DNA of 64,000 nt, from positions 14,848 through 78,847 of the forward strand of contig JAZUPE010000013.1 of the NCBI GenBank assembly GCA_045605025.1, written 5' to 3'. Of this stretch, positions 41,981 through 50,584 are shown piece by piece (position 1 is the first letter of the stretch; the number at the start of each line of letters is the position of its first letter). The notes beneath the pieces are model-generated. The model searched no databases. It saw nothing but the letters and a program-made list of their open reading frames with translations, and was not told the origin of the DNA. Origin of the DNA: SIG598 sp045605025 (GTDB lineage Bacteria; Bacillota; Clostridia; Oscillospirales; Acutalibacteraceae). Position numbers and translations under genes: made by a program.

Positions 41981-44900
41981 ATGAAATCTCATCCTCTTCT
42001 TTTTAGAAAAATAATCGCCATGCTCCTGCTGGCGGTCATGTTCTGCTCCTCGGCAGCACAGGTTTTTGCCGCCACGCAGGTGTCCATCTACTGTGTAAAT
42101 CTTCCGAGAGGTGACGATCCCAACAAGACCGATTGGGGTCACGATCAGCTCACCCTCATGAACGGTACCACCTACAACTCCACCGACAAATTTGTCGCCA
42201 AGGGCGTTAACTCCTACACCGGCAAGGTCGCATACTGCGTCGAACCGGGTAAGGTTCTCAAGGACGGCGACGGTCTTGAAAAGGACGAAAACTTTTGGGA
42301 GAACCTTGAGGACAACAAAACCATAAACGCCAGCACCATCCAGATGTACATCAGCCGCATCATGTACTACGGCTATTCCGGCAAGCTGGATGTTCTGTGG
42401 TCATCCACCAACTCCGCCGATGCCAACGACATGGGCAACATGATCGCCACACAGATCCTCATATGGGAGGTTCTCGTGGGAGAGCGTGACAGTAAATTTG
42501 ACAAGGTGGATGCCGCACAGTCCGGATACAACAATATCCTCGACACCATTACCTCCCGTCATCCCATCCGCAGCCAGATCATGAGCAACTACAACCGCAT
42601 CGTAAGCTCGGTAAAATCTCATTCGGCGCTGCCCAGCTTCATGTCCTCCAGCAGCAGTACGGCTGAAAGCATCGATCTGATCTACGACAGCGGCTCCGGC
42701 AAGTACAAGGCTGTGCTTACCGACAGCAATAATGTGCTGTCCAAGTTCACCTTTTCTTCCTCTGATCCGGGCATTTCCTTTTCTGCAAGCGGAAATAAGC
42801 TGACCATCACCTCCGACACTCCTCCCTCCGGTAAGGTCAGCATCAGCGCCAACAAGTCCAACTGCACCACCGTAGGCATGATCATCTGGTCGGCAGGCGG
42901 TGTTCAGAGCGTTGTTACCTACGGCGAGGAAATCGAAGATCCTGTTGTTGCCCACATGACACTTGCGGTCAGCGCAGGTACACTGAAAATCGTCAAGACC
43001 TCCGAGGACGGCAATGTTGCCGGGATCGAATTTACCGTCACAGGCAACAACTTTTCAAAGACCGTAAAAACCGGCTCCGATGGCTCCATCAGCATCGATA
43101 ATCTCGCAGCCGGGACATACACGGTCACCGAAAAAGCCATCGATAAGTACACCCTTCAAAGCGAACAGCACATCACCGTTGTAAGCGGTCAGACTGCCAC
43201 CGTCACCTTTGACAATACCCTCCGCCGTGGATCTGTGGAGGTGGTCAAGGAGAGCGAGGACGGCAGGATCAGCGGCATAAAGTTCCGGCTGTACGGTACA
43301 TCCCTGAGCGGTGCCGCCGTTGATGTCACTGCGGTCACCGACGAAAAGGGTGTTGCTAAATTTGAAAACATCCTCGTATCCGGCGAACAGCCCTATACCA
43401 TCGAGGAAGTCGGAACATCGTCCAAATATGTGATCCCAAAGGCACAGAATGTTACGGTCAGATGGAAAGAAACCTCCAAGATCACCGTAGAGAACAAGCT
43501 CAAGAAGTTCTGTGTGACAGCCACCAAATCCGATGCCGAAACCGGCACAGCACAGGGAGGCGCTTCTCTCGCCGGAGCGGTATACGGTCTTTACCTCAAC
43601 GGTGAGCTGGTAGAAAGCTGCACCACCGACAAGAACGGCAGCTTCACCACCGGATATCATCCCTGCGGTGACGGCTGGACTATCCGTGAGATCACCCCCT
43701 CCGAGGGATATCTGCTGGACAAGACGGTCTACACTGTGGACGGTTCTGCCAGCGGTACGAGCAATGTGGAGCTGAATAACGCTCCTTCCCTTGTGCTCAA
43801 GGAGCAGATCATCAAGGGCGATCTTTCCATTATCAAGCACACCGATGACGGCTCCACACAGATAGAGACACCGGAGGTCGGAGCGACCTTTGAAGTGTTC
43901 CTTGCCTCTGCAGGCAGCTATGATGCAGCAAAGGATTCCGAGCGTGATCTGCTTGTGTGTGACGAAAACGGCTATGCCATTTCCAAGAAGCTGCCCTACG
44001 GCACATACACCGTAAAGCAGACCACAGGATGGGACGGTCGTGAGCTGATGAAGCCCTTTGAGGCAAAGATCTCCGCCAACGGCGAAACCGTCCGATACCT
44101 CATCAACAACGCACAGTTTGAGGCATATCTCAAGGTCGTAAAGGTGGATGCTGAAAGCGGAAAAGCCATCCCGTATGCCGGAGCAGGGTTCCAGATCCTT
44201 GATTCCGACGGCGATCCGGTCACCATGAGCTATACCTATCCCACCGTCACAAAGGTCGATACCTTCTACACCGGCGATGACGGCAGCCTTGTTACTCCCG
44301 AAAAGCTCCCGCAGGGCAAATATAGCCTTCGTGAGGTTCAGGCTCCCCACGGTTATGTTCTTAATTCCGATCCGGTAAGCTTTGAGATCGATGCAAAGCA
44401 CGCCTCTGATGACGGCGGCGTTACCGTTGTGAAGATCGTCAAGGAGAACATGGCGCAGAAAGCGACCATCGTTATCACCAAGACCGGTGAGACTTTCTCA
44501 AGCGTTACCGCAAAGAGCCATGCAGAGGAAACAAACGGAGCGATCACTGTGTCCGATACCATCTACACCCCGGTGTATGAGGAAACCGGTCTGCAGGGTG
44601 CTGTGTTTGAGGTAAAGGCTGCGACCGACATCTACACTCCGGATGGCACTCTGCGATATGAAGCCGGTACTGTAGTTGACACCGTGACCACCGGCACAGA
44701 CGGCAAGGCGGTGACCAAAGCGCTGTACCTCGGCGAATATTTCATCACCGAGATCGAAGCCCCTGCCGGATACATCCGCAGCGAGGATGTTCACAGCGCA
44801 AAGCTGGAATACGCCGGTCAGCAGGTGGAGATCACCCAGCAGACTGTGTCCTACTTCAATTCCCGTCAGAAAGCCACCGCACGTATTCTCAAGGAGCTTG

Positions 44901-46378
44901 AGCAGAACGAGCTTTACGGCATCACCGGCGATTACAGCAAGGTGGTGTTCGGTCTGTTCGCTGCCGAGAAGCTCATCGCAGCAGACGGCTCGGAGATCCC
45001 TGCTGACGGTCTGCTTGAGATCGCCGGTGCCGATTCCGAGGGTAATATATCTCTCCAGACTGATCTTCCTTACGGCAGCTACTATGTAAAGGAGCTGTCC
45101 ACCGACGGTCGTTATGTGCTTTCCGAAGAAAAGTACGGGTTCGACTTCAAGCTCATGGACAACGATTATGCCCAGATCACCATCCCGGTGAATAACGGCG
45201 AACCGATCATCAACAAACTGGCCTACGGTTCGGTGTGCGGCATCAAGACCGATAACGCGGGGGTATCTCTTCCCGGTGCGCTCATCGGTCTGTTCAAGCC
45301 TGACACCACTGAATTCACAAAGGAAACCGCACTTCTCACAACCACCTCTGCAGAGGACGGTCTGTTCCGCTTTGATGACATTCCCTGCGGCTCTTACATC
45401 ATCCGTGAGATCGCCGCTCCGGAGGGATATGTTCTGAGCGACGAGGTGTTTGAGGCGGCTGTCACCGGCGACGATCAGATCGTGGAGATCACCCTGATCA
45501 ACCGTAAGATGTCCGGGAGTGTCCAGCTCACAAAGGTGGACGAGGACTATCCCGAAAACAAGCTGACCGGAGCTGTGTTCGAGGTGTACATTGACGCGGA
45601 AAGCGACCTTGCTTTTGACGCTGAAAAGGATACTCTCGTAGGCACTCTCAACGAGATCGAGCCGGGTATTTACCGGCTTGATGACCTTGATTACGGCGAT
45701 TACTTCCTCCGCGAAATCAAAGCACCGGAGGGCTTTGTGCTCGACACAGCGTTCTACGCTTTCTCGATCAAGAGTGACGGGACGGTTGAAAACATCGAAA
45801 ACAAAGCCGGTATCGGCTTCATCAACAAGCCCATCACCGGTACTCTTAAAATCACCAAGACCGATCTGACCGATGGCAAGCTGATCCCCAACGCCGGATT
45901 CCGGATCAAGGACGAAGCCGGAAAGACGGTGGTTGAGGGCTATACCGACGAGAACGGTATTGCTGAATTCGAACTGCGTTACGGCAAATACACATATCAG
46001 GAGTTCGACGCTCCCGATGGATATCTGCTGGACGAATCGGAATATCCCTTTGAGATCACCGAAAACGGACAGATCGTGACCGCCGGTATGACCAACGAAC
46101 TGATACCCGTTGAAACGCCCCAGACCGGCGATGACTCCGCTATGGGGCTGTGGATCGCCATGCTCTCCATCGGCGTTATGGGCATGGCCGCTCTGTGCGC
46201 CCTCTACTTCCTCGGCTATGCAGAGAAGCTGGATGTCAAGCGTTACGCTCTGGCTGCCGCCTGTACCGGAAAGGTCTTTGCTGTTTGCGCAGGAAACTAT
46301 ATCTCAAAGCTCACCGGTACTGTATACCGTTTTGCCAAAACAAAGCTGCTGTGCCGGTTCGCTCCCGCAATAAAATAA
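41981..46378 (+). CDS. giant thioester/Cna-B (SpaA-type) surface adhesin
   Basis: 1465 aa. Signal peptide (FRKIIAMLLLAVMFCSSAAQVFA), then a TQXA/thioester-like domain: the Cys is in AYCVEPGK (about residue 86) and the Gln in ATQILIWEV (about 158). About ten SpaA/Cna-B repeats follow, each beginning with a variant of L.I.K.....G...PGA.F and ending with IREI.APEGYVL, which form isopeptide-stabilised rods. Near the end is ETPQTGDDS, a sortase-like motif, then a membrane segment, but unusually about 55 more residues follow it. A class B-like sortase gene lies 3.4 kb downstream. Probably an adhesin for mating or host binding. Confidence 0.88.
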   Translation: MKSHPLLFRKIIAMLLLAVMFCSSAAQVFAATQVSIYCVNLPRGDDPNKTDWGHDQLTLMNGTTYNSTDKFVAKGVNSYTGKVAYCVEPGKVLKDGDGLEKDENFWENLEDNKTINASTIQMYISRIMYYGYSGKLDVLWSSTNSADANDMGNMIATQILIWEVLVGERDSKFDKVDAAQSGYNNILDTITSRHPIRSQIMSNYNRIVSSVKSHSALPSFMSSSSSTAESIDLIYDSGSGKYKAVLTDSNNVLSKFTFSSSDPGISFSASGNKLTITSDTPPSGKVSISANKSNCTTVGMIIWSAGGVQSVVTYGEEIEDPVVAHMTLAVSAGTLKIVKTSEDGNVAGIEFTVTGNNFSKTVKTGSDGSISIDNLAAGTYTVTEKAIDKYTLQSEQHITVVSGQTATVTFDNTLRRGSVEVVKESEDGRISGIKFRLYGTSLSGAAVDVTAVTDEKGVAKFENILVSGEQPYTIEEVGTSSKYVIPKAQNVTVRWKETSKITVENKLKKFCVTATKSDAETGTAQGGASLAGAVYGLYLNGELVESCTTDKNGSFTTGYHPCGDGWTIREITPSEGYLLDKTVYTVDGSASGTSNVELNNAPSLVLKEQIIKGDLSIIKHTDDGSTQIETPEVGATFEVFLASAGSYDAAKDSERDLLVCDENGYAISKKLPYGTYTVKQTTGWDGRELMKPFEAKISANGETVRYLINNAQFEAYLKVVKVDAESGKAIPYAGAGFQILDSDGDPVTMSYTYPTVTKVDTFYTGDDGSLVTPEKLPQGKYSLREVQAPHGYVLNSDPVSFEIDAKHASDDGGVTVVKIVKENMAQKATIVITKTGETFSSVTAKSHAEETNGAITVSDTIYTPVYEETGLQGAVFEVKAATDIYTPDGTLRYEAGTVVDTVTTGTDGKAVTKALYLGEYFITEIEAPAGYIRSEDVHSAKLEYAGQQVEITQQTVSYFNSRQKATARILKELEQNELYGITGDYSKVVFGLFAAEKLIAADGSEIPADGLLEIAGADSEGNISLQTDLPYGSYYVKELSTDGRYVLSEEKYGFDFKLMDNDYAQITIPVNNGEPIINKLAYGSVCGIKTDNAGVSLPGALIGLFKPDTTEFTKETALLTTTSAEDGLFRFDDIPCGSYIIREIAAPEGYVLSDEVFEAAVTGDDQIVEITLINRKMSGSVQLTKVDEDYPENKLTGAVFEVYIDAESDLAFDAEKDTLVGTLNEIEPGIYRLDDLDYGDYFLREIKAPEGFVLDTAFYAFSIKSDGTVENIENKAGIGFINKPITGTLKITKTDLTDGKLIPNAGFRIKDEAGKTVVEGYTDENGIAEFELRYGKYTYQEFDAPDGYLLDESEYPFEITENGQIVTAGMTNELIPVETPQTGDDSAMGLWIAMLSIGVMGMAALCALYFLGYAEKLDVKRYALAAACTGKVFAVCAGNYISKLTGTVYRFAKTKLLCRFAPAIK

Positions 46379-46395
46379 CACAGGAGGACTCATAG

Positions 46396-46725
46396 ATGAA
46401 CAAGCTTAAAAAGCTGCTGCCGGTGCTGGTCATTCTCATACTGACGGCAGCACTCTTCTCGATGAATGTCTTTGCCACCGGAAATGTTTCCGACGCAATT
46501 GAAAACACTTGGAACACCGCACAGGAGCAGATCCGTGCTGTGGTGGATAATGTGGTATTCCCGGTAATTGACATGATCCTTGCGATCATGTTCTTTGTCA
46601 AGCTTGGCACCGCTTACTTCGACTACCGGAAACACGGACAATTTGAGTTTGCGGCTCCGGCAATACTGTTCGCCTGTCTGGTATTCACCCTGACTGCTCC
46701 GTTGTATATCTGGGATATCATCTAA
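46396..46725 (+). CDS. DUF3852-like small membrane protein (VirB2-like candidate)
   Basis: 109 aa with a signal-like N-terminus (KLLPVLVILILTAALFSMNVFA) and two further membrane segments (VVFPVIDMILAIMFFVKLGTAYF and PAILFACLVFTLTAPLYIW). Size and topology fit pilin-like VirB2/TrbC subunits of Gram-positive type IV secretion. GGAGG precedes ATG 46396. It sits at the start of the transfer gene block. Confidence 0.75.
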   Translation: MNKLKKLLPVLVILILTAALFSMNVFATGNVSDAIENTWNTAQEQIRAVVDNVVFPVIDMILAIMFFVKLGTAYFDYRKHGQFEFAAPAILFACLVFTLTAPLYIWDII

Positions 46726-46726
46726 C

Positions 46727-46808
46727 TAACACCAGAAGTGCTACCACTGGCACTTGTCGTCGCTGTATGTTCACCTCCAATCACTTTATACTAACACTTA
46801 GAGTGTTA
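46727..46808 (+). promoter_or_regulatory. two TAACAC-N5-GTGTTA operators at the XRE promoter
   Basis: TAACACCAGAAGTGCTA at 46727-46743 (one mismatch) and TAACACTTAGAGTGTTA at 46792-46808 share the form TAACAC-N5-G[AT]GTTA. The second overlaps the end of a -10 (TATACT, 46787-46792). Confidence 0.8.
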
Positions 46809-46845
46809 CAAGTCAGACTAATTGCGTTAGTACGGAGGTTAAGTA

Positions 46846-47178
46846 ATGGCTGACAAGCGCATTGGAGCAAGAATAAAGGAATACAGAGAAAAAGCCGGAA
46901 TGACACAGGAACAATTAGCCGAAGCGGTTGATCTTTCGACCGGCTTTCTGTCCAGCATCGAACGCGGCGAAAAGTTTCCTCGCATAGAAAACCTGATCGC
47001 GATCCTGAATGTCCTGAAGATTTCTGCAAATGAAGTTTTCATTGATGTTCTTGATACCGCCAATCTGATCAAGGCTTCCGAGTTGACATCGCGCATTACC
47101 TCTTTGCCGATCATGGAGCAGCGGCGCATACTTGCCGTTCTGGAAACACTCCTGTCCGATGCTGAAAGCAGGAAATAA
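46846..47178 (+). CDS. XRE-family regulator
   Basis: 110 aa. N-terminal HTH (IGARIKEYREKAGMTQEQLAEAVDLSTGFLSSIERGEKFPRIENLIAIL), followed by a helical dimerisation region that ends RRILAVLETLLSDAES. CGGAGG lies about eight bases before ATG 46846. Operators with the same sequence occur in its own promoter and in that of the downstream SLOG gene, so it probably represses both. Confidence 0.9.
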   Translation: MADKRIGARIKEYREKAGMTQEQLAEAVDLSTGFLSSIERGEKFPRIENLIAILNVLKISANEVFIDVLDTANLIKASELTSRITSLPIMEQRRILAVLETLLSDAESRK

Positions 47179-47278
47179 TTGAATAAGAAATTGGAAATCT
47201 GCATCCTTAACCGGGTGCAGATTTTTCTTTTTCTACTGACTTATTTCGACTTCTTTCGACAAATCAAGTGTGATATAC

Positions 47279-47316
47279 TAACACCGAAAGAGTTAGTTGT
47301 AACACTATACGAGTTA
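47279..47316 (+). promoter_or_regulatory. tandem TAACAC-N5-GAGTTA operators at the SLOG promoter
   Basis: TAACACCGAAAGAGTTA (47279-47295) and TAACACTATACGAGTTA (47300-47316) start 21 bases apart, two turns of the helix. The first overlaps the -10 TATACT (47274-47279) exactly as in the XRE promoter. Confidence 0.82.
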
Positions 47317-47339
47317 TATAAAGAAAGGAACGACCAATC

Positions 47340-47855
47340 ATGGAAAAGAAAAAAATCTGTGCATTCACCGGACTGCGCCCGGAGAAGCTGCCTATACTCA
47401 CCGACCACTCCTCTCCCGAATTCATTGCTCTGAGAAAGCAGATAAAGGACGAAGTGTGCAGGCTGATCAGAGAAAAGAACGTCGGTCATTTCCTGTGCGG
47501 AATGGCAAAGGGCATCGACCTTCTCTGTGCCGGAATAGTGCTTGAGATCAAAGCGCAGCACCCCGAAATCACCCTCGAAAGTGTTATTCCCTACGAAAGA
47601 CAGGCAGCATCGTGGAACGAGGCTGCCCGGAACGAATACTTCGACATCGCCGCACAGTGTGACAAGGAAACCCTGCTGCAAACCCAATACACCAACGGCT
47701 GTCTGCAGAAACGTAACCGCTACCTTGTGGACAACGCCGACATCGTGCTGGCTGTGTGGAACGGAGCCTCCGGAGGCACTGAGTACACGGTGAACTACGC
47801 CAACAAAAAGGAAAAGCTGTTGATCATCATTAACCCCGATCAACCGACAGAATAA
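47340..47855 (+). CDS. SLOG-fold (DUF1273/YspA-like) protein
   Basis: 171 aa. Family pattern: CAFTGLRPEKLPI at the N-terminus, VGHFLCGMAKGIDLLCAGIVLEIK in the middle, IPYERQAASWNEAARNEY, and near the end YLVDNADIVLAVWNGASGGTEYTVNYA. The SLOG (SMF/DprA-LOG) fold binds nucleotides or nucleotide-derived ligands and some members act in anti-phage signalling. The gene has its own operator-controlled promoter and is paired with the XRE regulator upstream. A broken homologue beside another XRE gene is at 3.7-4.5 kb. Confidence 0.88.
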   Translation: MEKKKICAFTGLRPEKLPILTDHSSPEFIALRKQIKDEVCRLIREKNVGHFLCGMAKGIDLLCAGIVLEIKAQHPEITLESVIPYERQAASWNEAARNEYFDIAAQCDKETLLQTQYTNGCLQKRNRYLVDNADIVLAVWNGASGGTEYTVNYANKKEKLLIIINPDQPTE

Positions 47856-48016
47856 AGGAGCAGGCGGCTGTTATGCGTTAAGCATGGCACCCGCCTGTTG
47901 CGTTGGGAGGTATTCAGTTGCTTACATTTTGTTTGATGGCATCAGAACACCCTGATTTTTAATCCATTATACATTGTGTGCGCAAACTAATCAACAAATA
48001 TGTGAGGTGATTATAA

Positions 48017-48949
48017 ATACTTGACTGGCTAATCAAAATCATAGAGGGAATCGGCGATGCCATCGGAGAAGTGTTCACCTTTCTCGGAGAGGAAATCTCC
48101 AACGTTATCTGGGACACCATGCTCCAGTGGTTTTACACGACCATATTCGATGCTGTTGCCAATTTCTTCACCCTCATGGGCAACATGGGAGCGGAAATAT
48201 TTGAGCTTTCGTGGGTAGACGCTACTGTTCGGCTCTTCACTCTGCTGGGCTGGTCGCTGTTCGTCGCCGGTACTGTGGTAGCTGTTTTTGACATTGCCAT
48301 TGAGTATCAGAACGGCAGAGCCAACCTCAAAACAGCGGTGATAAACATCATAAAGGGCTTCTTTGCAGCCAGCCTTGCCGGGGTTCTTCCCATCGAGCTG
48401 TATAAGTTCTGTATCTCTCTGCAGAATATGTTTTCCCGAGATCTGTCTGCAATATTCGCCGGAGGACAGAGCCTCGACCTGAGTGGACAGAGCATGACTG
48501 TGCTTGAGGGCAGCTTCCGGGTAGCGGAGGATGTGACCTTCTCGCTGTTCAATCTTCTCGCTCTGATCGCGTTCGCTTACTGTGTGGTAAAGATATTCTT
48601 TGCCAATATCAAGCGCGGAGGTATTCTGCTCATCCAGATTGCTGTCGGAACCCTGTATATGTTCAGCGTCCCCAGAGGATATGATGACGGCTTCAAACAG
48701 TGGTGCCGACAGATAATCGCACTTTGCCTGACCGCTTTCATGCAGACCACTCTGCTGTTTCTCGGTCTCCTCACCTTTACCGACAATATGCTGCTGGGGC
48801 TTGGCGTTATGCTTGCAGCCAACGAGGTACCGAGGATCGCACAGCAGTTCGGTCTGGATTCCAGCGTAAAAGTAAACATGATGAGCGTCGTGCATACCAC
48901 CTCGACCGCAGTTAATCTAACACGCAGCCTTGCAAGAGGCGGCAAATAG
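48017..48949 (+). CDS. TrbL-like conjugal transfer membrane protein
   Basis: About 310 aa with six or seven membrane segments. ATG/GTG starts are only available from 48071, but the frame continues upstream for 18 codons to a stop at 48014, encoding ILDWLIKIIEGIGDAIGE, and GAGGTGA ends six bases before the ATA codon at 48017. The N-terminal amphipathic DWL..II helix fits this family, so initiation at a rare codon (ATA) or a local sequence error is likely. The protein is the polytopic inner-membrane component (TrbL/VirB6 type, DUF6045-like) of the type IV secretion channel. Confidence 0.75.
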   Translation: MLDWLIKIIEGIGDAIGEVFTFLGEEISNVIWDTMLQWFYTTIFDAVANFFTLMGNMGAEIFELSWVDATVRLFTLLGWSLFVAGTVVAVFDIAIEYQNGRANLKTAVINIIKGFFAASLAGVLPIELYKFCISLQNMFSRDLSAIFAGGQSLDLSGQSMTVLEGSFRVAEDVTFSLFNLLALIAFAYCVVKIFFANIKRGGILLIQIAVGTLYMFSVPRGYDDGFKQWCRQIIALCLTAFMQTTLLFLGLLTFTDNMLLGLGVMLAANEVPRIAQQFGLDSSVKVNMMSVVHTTSTAVNLTRSLARGGK

Positions 48950-48963
48950 GAGGATTCAAATCA

Positions 48964-49230
48964 ATGACAACCTACATCTATCCGCAGAACCTCCGGGCTC
49001 ACGCTAATATGTGGCTGTGGTCGCTGCGGGACTTTGCCATCATATGTGTGGCTCTTCTCATTTCTGTTCTCGCTATTACCCAGACCGGGATGCTTCTGCC
49101 CATGGCAATGACCATCGGATACGGATTCCTGTCCATACAGATGGACGGCATGACCGTGCTTGACTACATCGGCTACGCTGCAGGATATTTCCTTGCCGCA
49201 CAGCAGCAGTACGAATGGAGGTGCGGCTGA
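48964..49230 (+). CDS. VirB3/PrgI-like conjugal transfer protein
   Basis: 88 aa with two adjacent membrane segments (about residues 24-42 and 44-58) and short cytosolic ends. Size, topology and position between the TrbL-like gene and the VirB4 group match VirB3/PrgI-type subunits that bind the VirB4 ATPase. GGAGG lies about 8 bases before ATG 48964. Confidence 0.75.
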   Translation: MTTYIYPQNLRAHANMWLWSLRDFAIICVALLISVLAITQTGMLLPMAMTIGYGFLSIQMDGMTVLDYIGYAAGYFLAAQQQYEWRCG

Positions 49231-49231
49231 T

Positions 49232-49819
49232 ATGGGCATCTTCAAAGGACGAAAACGCTCCACGAGAGAGCTGCTTGGAATAAAGACCTTTACCCGCTTC
49301 GGTCTGGAAACAGCCAAAGGCGAGCTGGTCATATTCGAGGTGGCTCCCACCAATATTTCTGTGCTGTCACCGGCATCCATCGAGCTTAAGATCCTGCAGC
49401 TCCAGCGTGTGATTCAGGCGATACCCGACATTGAGTTCATCTGCTGTGACTCCTGTGAATGCTTTGATGCCAACAAAGCGTATGTGGCCTCACGGCTCAA
49501 CGACGAAGAAAACCCAATGGTCAGAACGGTGCTGAAAAAGGAAATGGAGTTCTTCGACAGCATCCAGACCGAGCTGTCCACCGCACGGCAGTTCATGTTC
49601 ACCTTTCGTCTGAAAGCCAAGAAACCGGAGCAGCAGCTCGAAGCCGTGAACCGTGTTGAAAAGTGCATCTCCGATCATGGCTTTGAGATCCATCGCATGG
49701 AAAAGCCCCAGCTCAAGCGGATGCTGGCTGTGTATTTCGAAGCCAGCAATGACGGGGATGCCATCCCCGACTTCGACGGTGAACAATACTTCAAGGAGGA
49801 TTCCGATCATGAAGAATAA
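49232..49819 (+). CDS. conserved transfer-region protein, unknown function
   Basis: 195 aa, cytosolic, starting one base after the preceding stop; GGAGG lies 10 bases upstream. The N-terminus KGRKRSTRELLGIKTFTRFGLETAKGELVIFEVAPTNISVLS is a typical partner of VirB4 in these elements and may be a split-off N-terminal VirB4-like domain. A single CCDSCECF stretch near residue 70 is notable. Function not known. Confidence 0.7.
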   Translation: MGIFKGRKRSTRELLGIKTFTRFGLETAKGELVIFEVAPTNISVLSPASIELKILQLQRVIQAIPDIEFICCDSCECFDANKAYVASRLNDEENPMVRTVLKKEMEFFDSIQTELSTARQFMFTFRLKAKKPEQQLEAVNRVEKCISDHGFEIHRMEKPQLKRMLAVYFEASNDGDAIPDFDGEQYFKEDSDHEE

Positions 49820-50582
49820 GAAAATCAACAAGTGGGTATTCCTTTCCGCTATGGTGCTGTGCCTTGCGCTTGTGACTGTCGGCACGGTCTTTACTGTGCG
49901 TGACTGCTCCGAGCAGCGCAGGGATAAGAAGCTGTTCGATCAGCTTTCTGTGTTTGTGCCGGAGCCTGTTGTGTCTGACACGGACTTGGGATCGGATATC
50001 ATTACTGTGTCTTCAGGGGATGTGAAACCCGCTGAAAAGCCCACCATATACTCCGGGAACCCCGAATGTATCGGATGGCTGTCCATCGAGGACACTAATC
50101 TGAGCTATCCTGTTATGCACACGCCGGATGATCCCACAAAATATCTCAACCGCAACTATTATGGCGATTACAGCAGCGCCGGTGTTCCTTTCCTCGACGC
50201 ACGCTGTGATCTTTCAAACAGCGACAACCTCATATTCTACGGTCACCGCATGAAGAACGGCACGATGTTCTCCTGTCTTAAAAAGTACATCGACCAGTCC
50301 TTCCGGGACAGTCACCCCACCGTCACGCTCCAGACTGCGGACGGTGTTTTTTATTTTGAGGTGTTTGCAGTCATATCAACCGACAAGGTCGACCGCTGGT
50401 ACTGCTTTACCAACGCCGTAAGTGCCTCGGAGCATGAAGCCATGATGGACTACGCCATCGAAAGCAGCCTCTACGATACCGGCATACGACCGGAGCCGGG
50501 TGACCGGGTGATATCCCTGTCCACCTGTTACGGCAGCGGCAAGGACGGTCGCCTCATAGTCATAGCAAGGGAGCTGAAATAA
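49809..50582 (+). CDS. class B-like sortase
   Basis: 257 aa, overlapping the previous gene by 11 bases. One N-terminal membrane anchor (WVFLSAMVLCLALVTVGTVF), then the sortase barrel: FYGHRM (catalytic His about residue 145), LSTCYG (catalytic Cys about 239) and LIVIAREL (Arg about 254). It would anchor the giant Cna-B protein, whose PQTGD motif lies 3.5 kb upstream, to the wall. Confidence 0.92.
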   Translation: MKNKKINKWVFLSAMVLCLALVTVGTVFTVRDCSEQRRDKKLFDQLSVFVPEPVVSDTDLGSDIITVSSGDVKPAEKPTIYSGNPECIGWLSIEDTNLSYPVMHTPDDPTKYLNRNYYGDYSSAGVPFLDARCDLSNSDNLIFYGHRMKNGTMFSCLKKYIDQSFRDSHPTVTLQTADGVFYFEVFAVISTDKVDRWYCFTNAVSASEHEAMMDYAIESSLYDTGIRPEPGDRVISLSTCYGSGKDGRLIVIARELK

Positions 50583-50584
50583 CA

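Noticed and set aside
43055..44401. 448-codon minus-strand frame antisense to the Cna-B adhesin
   Set aside because: Long antisense frames arise from the repetitive, codon-biased adhesin sequence; there is no start signal and no domain.
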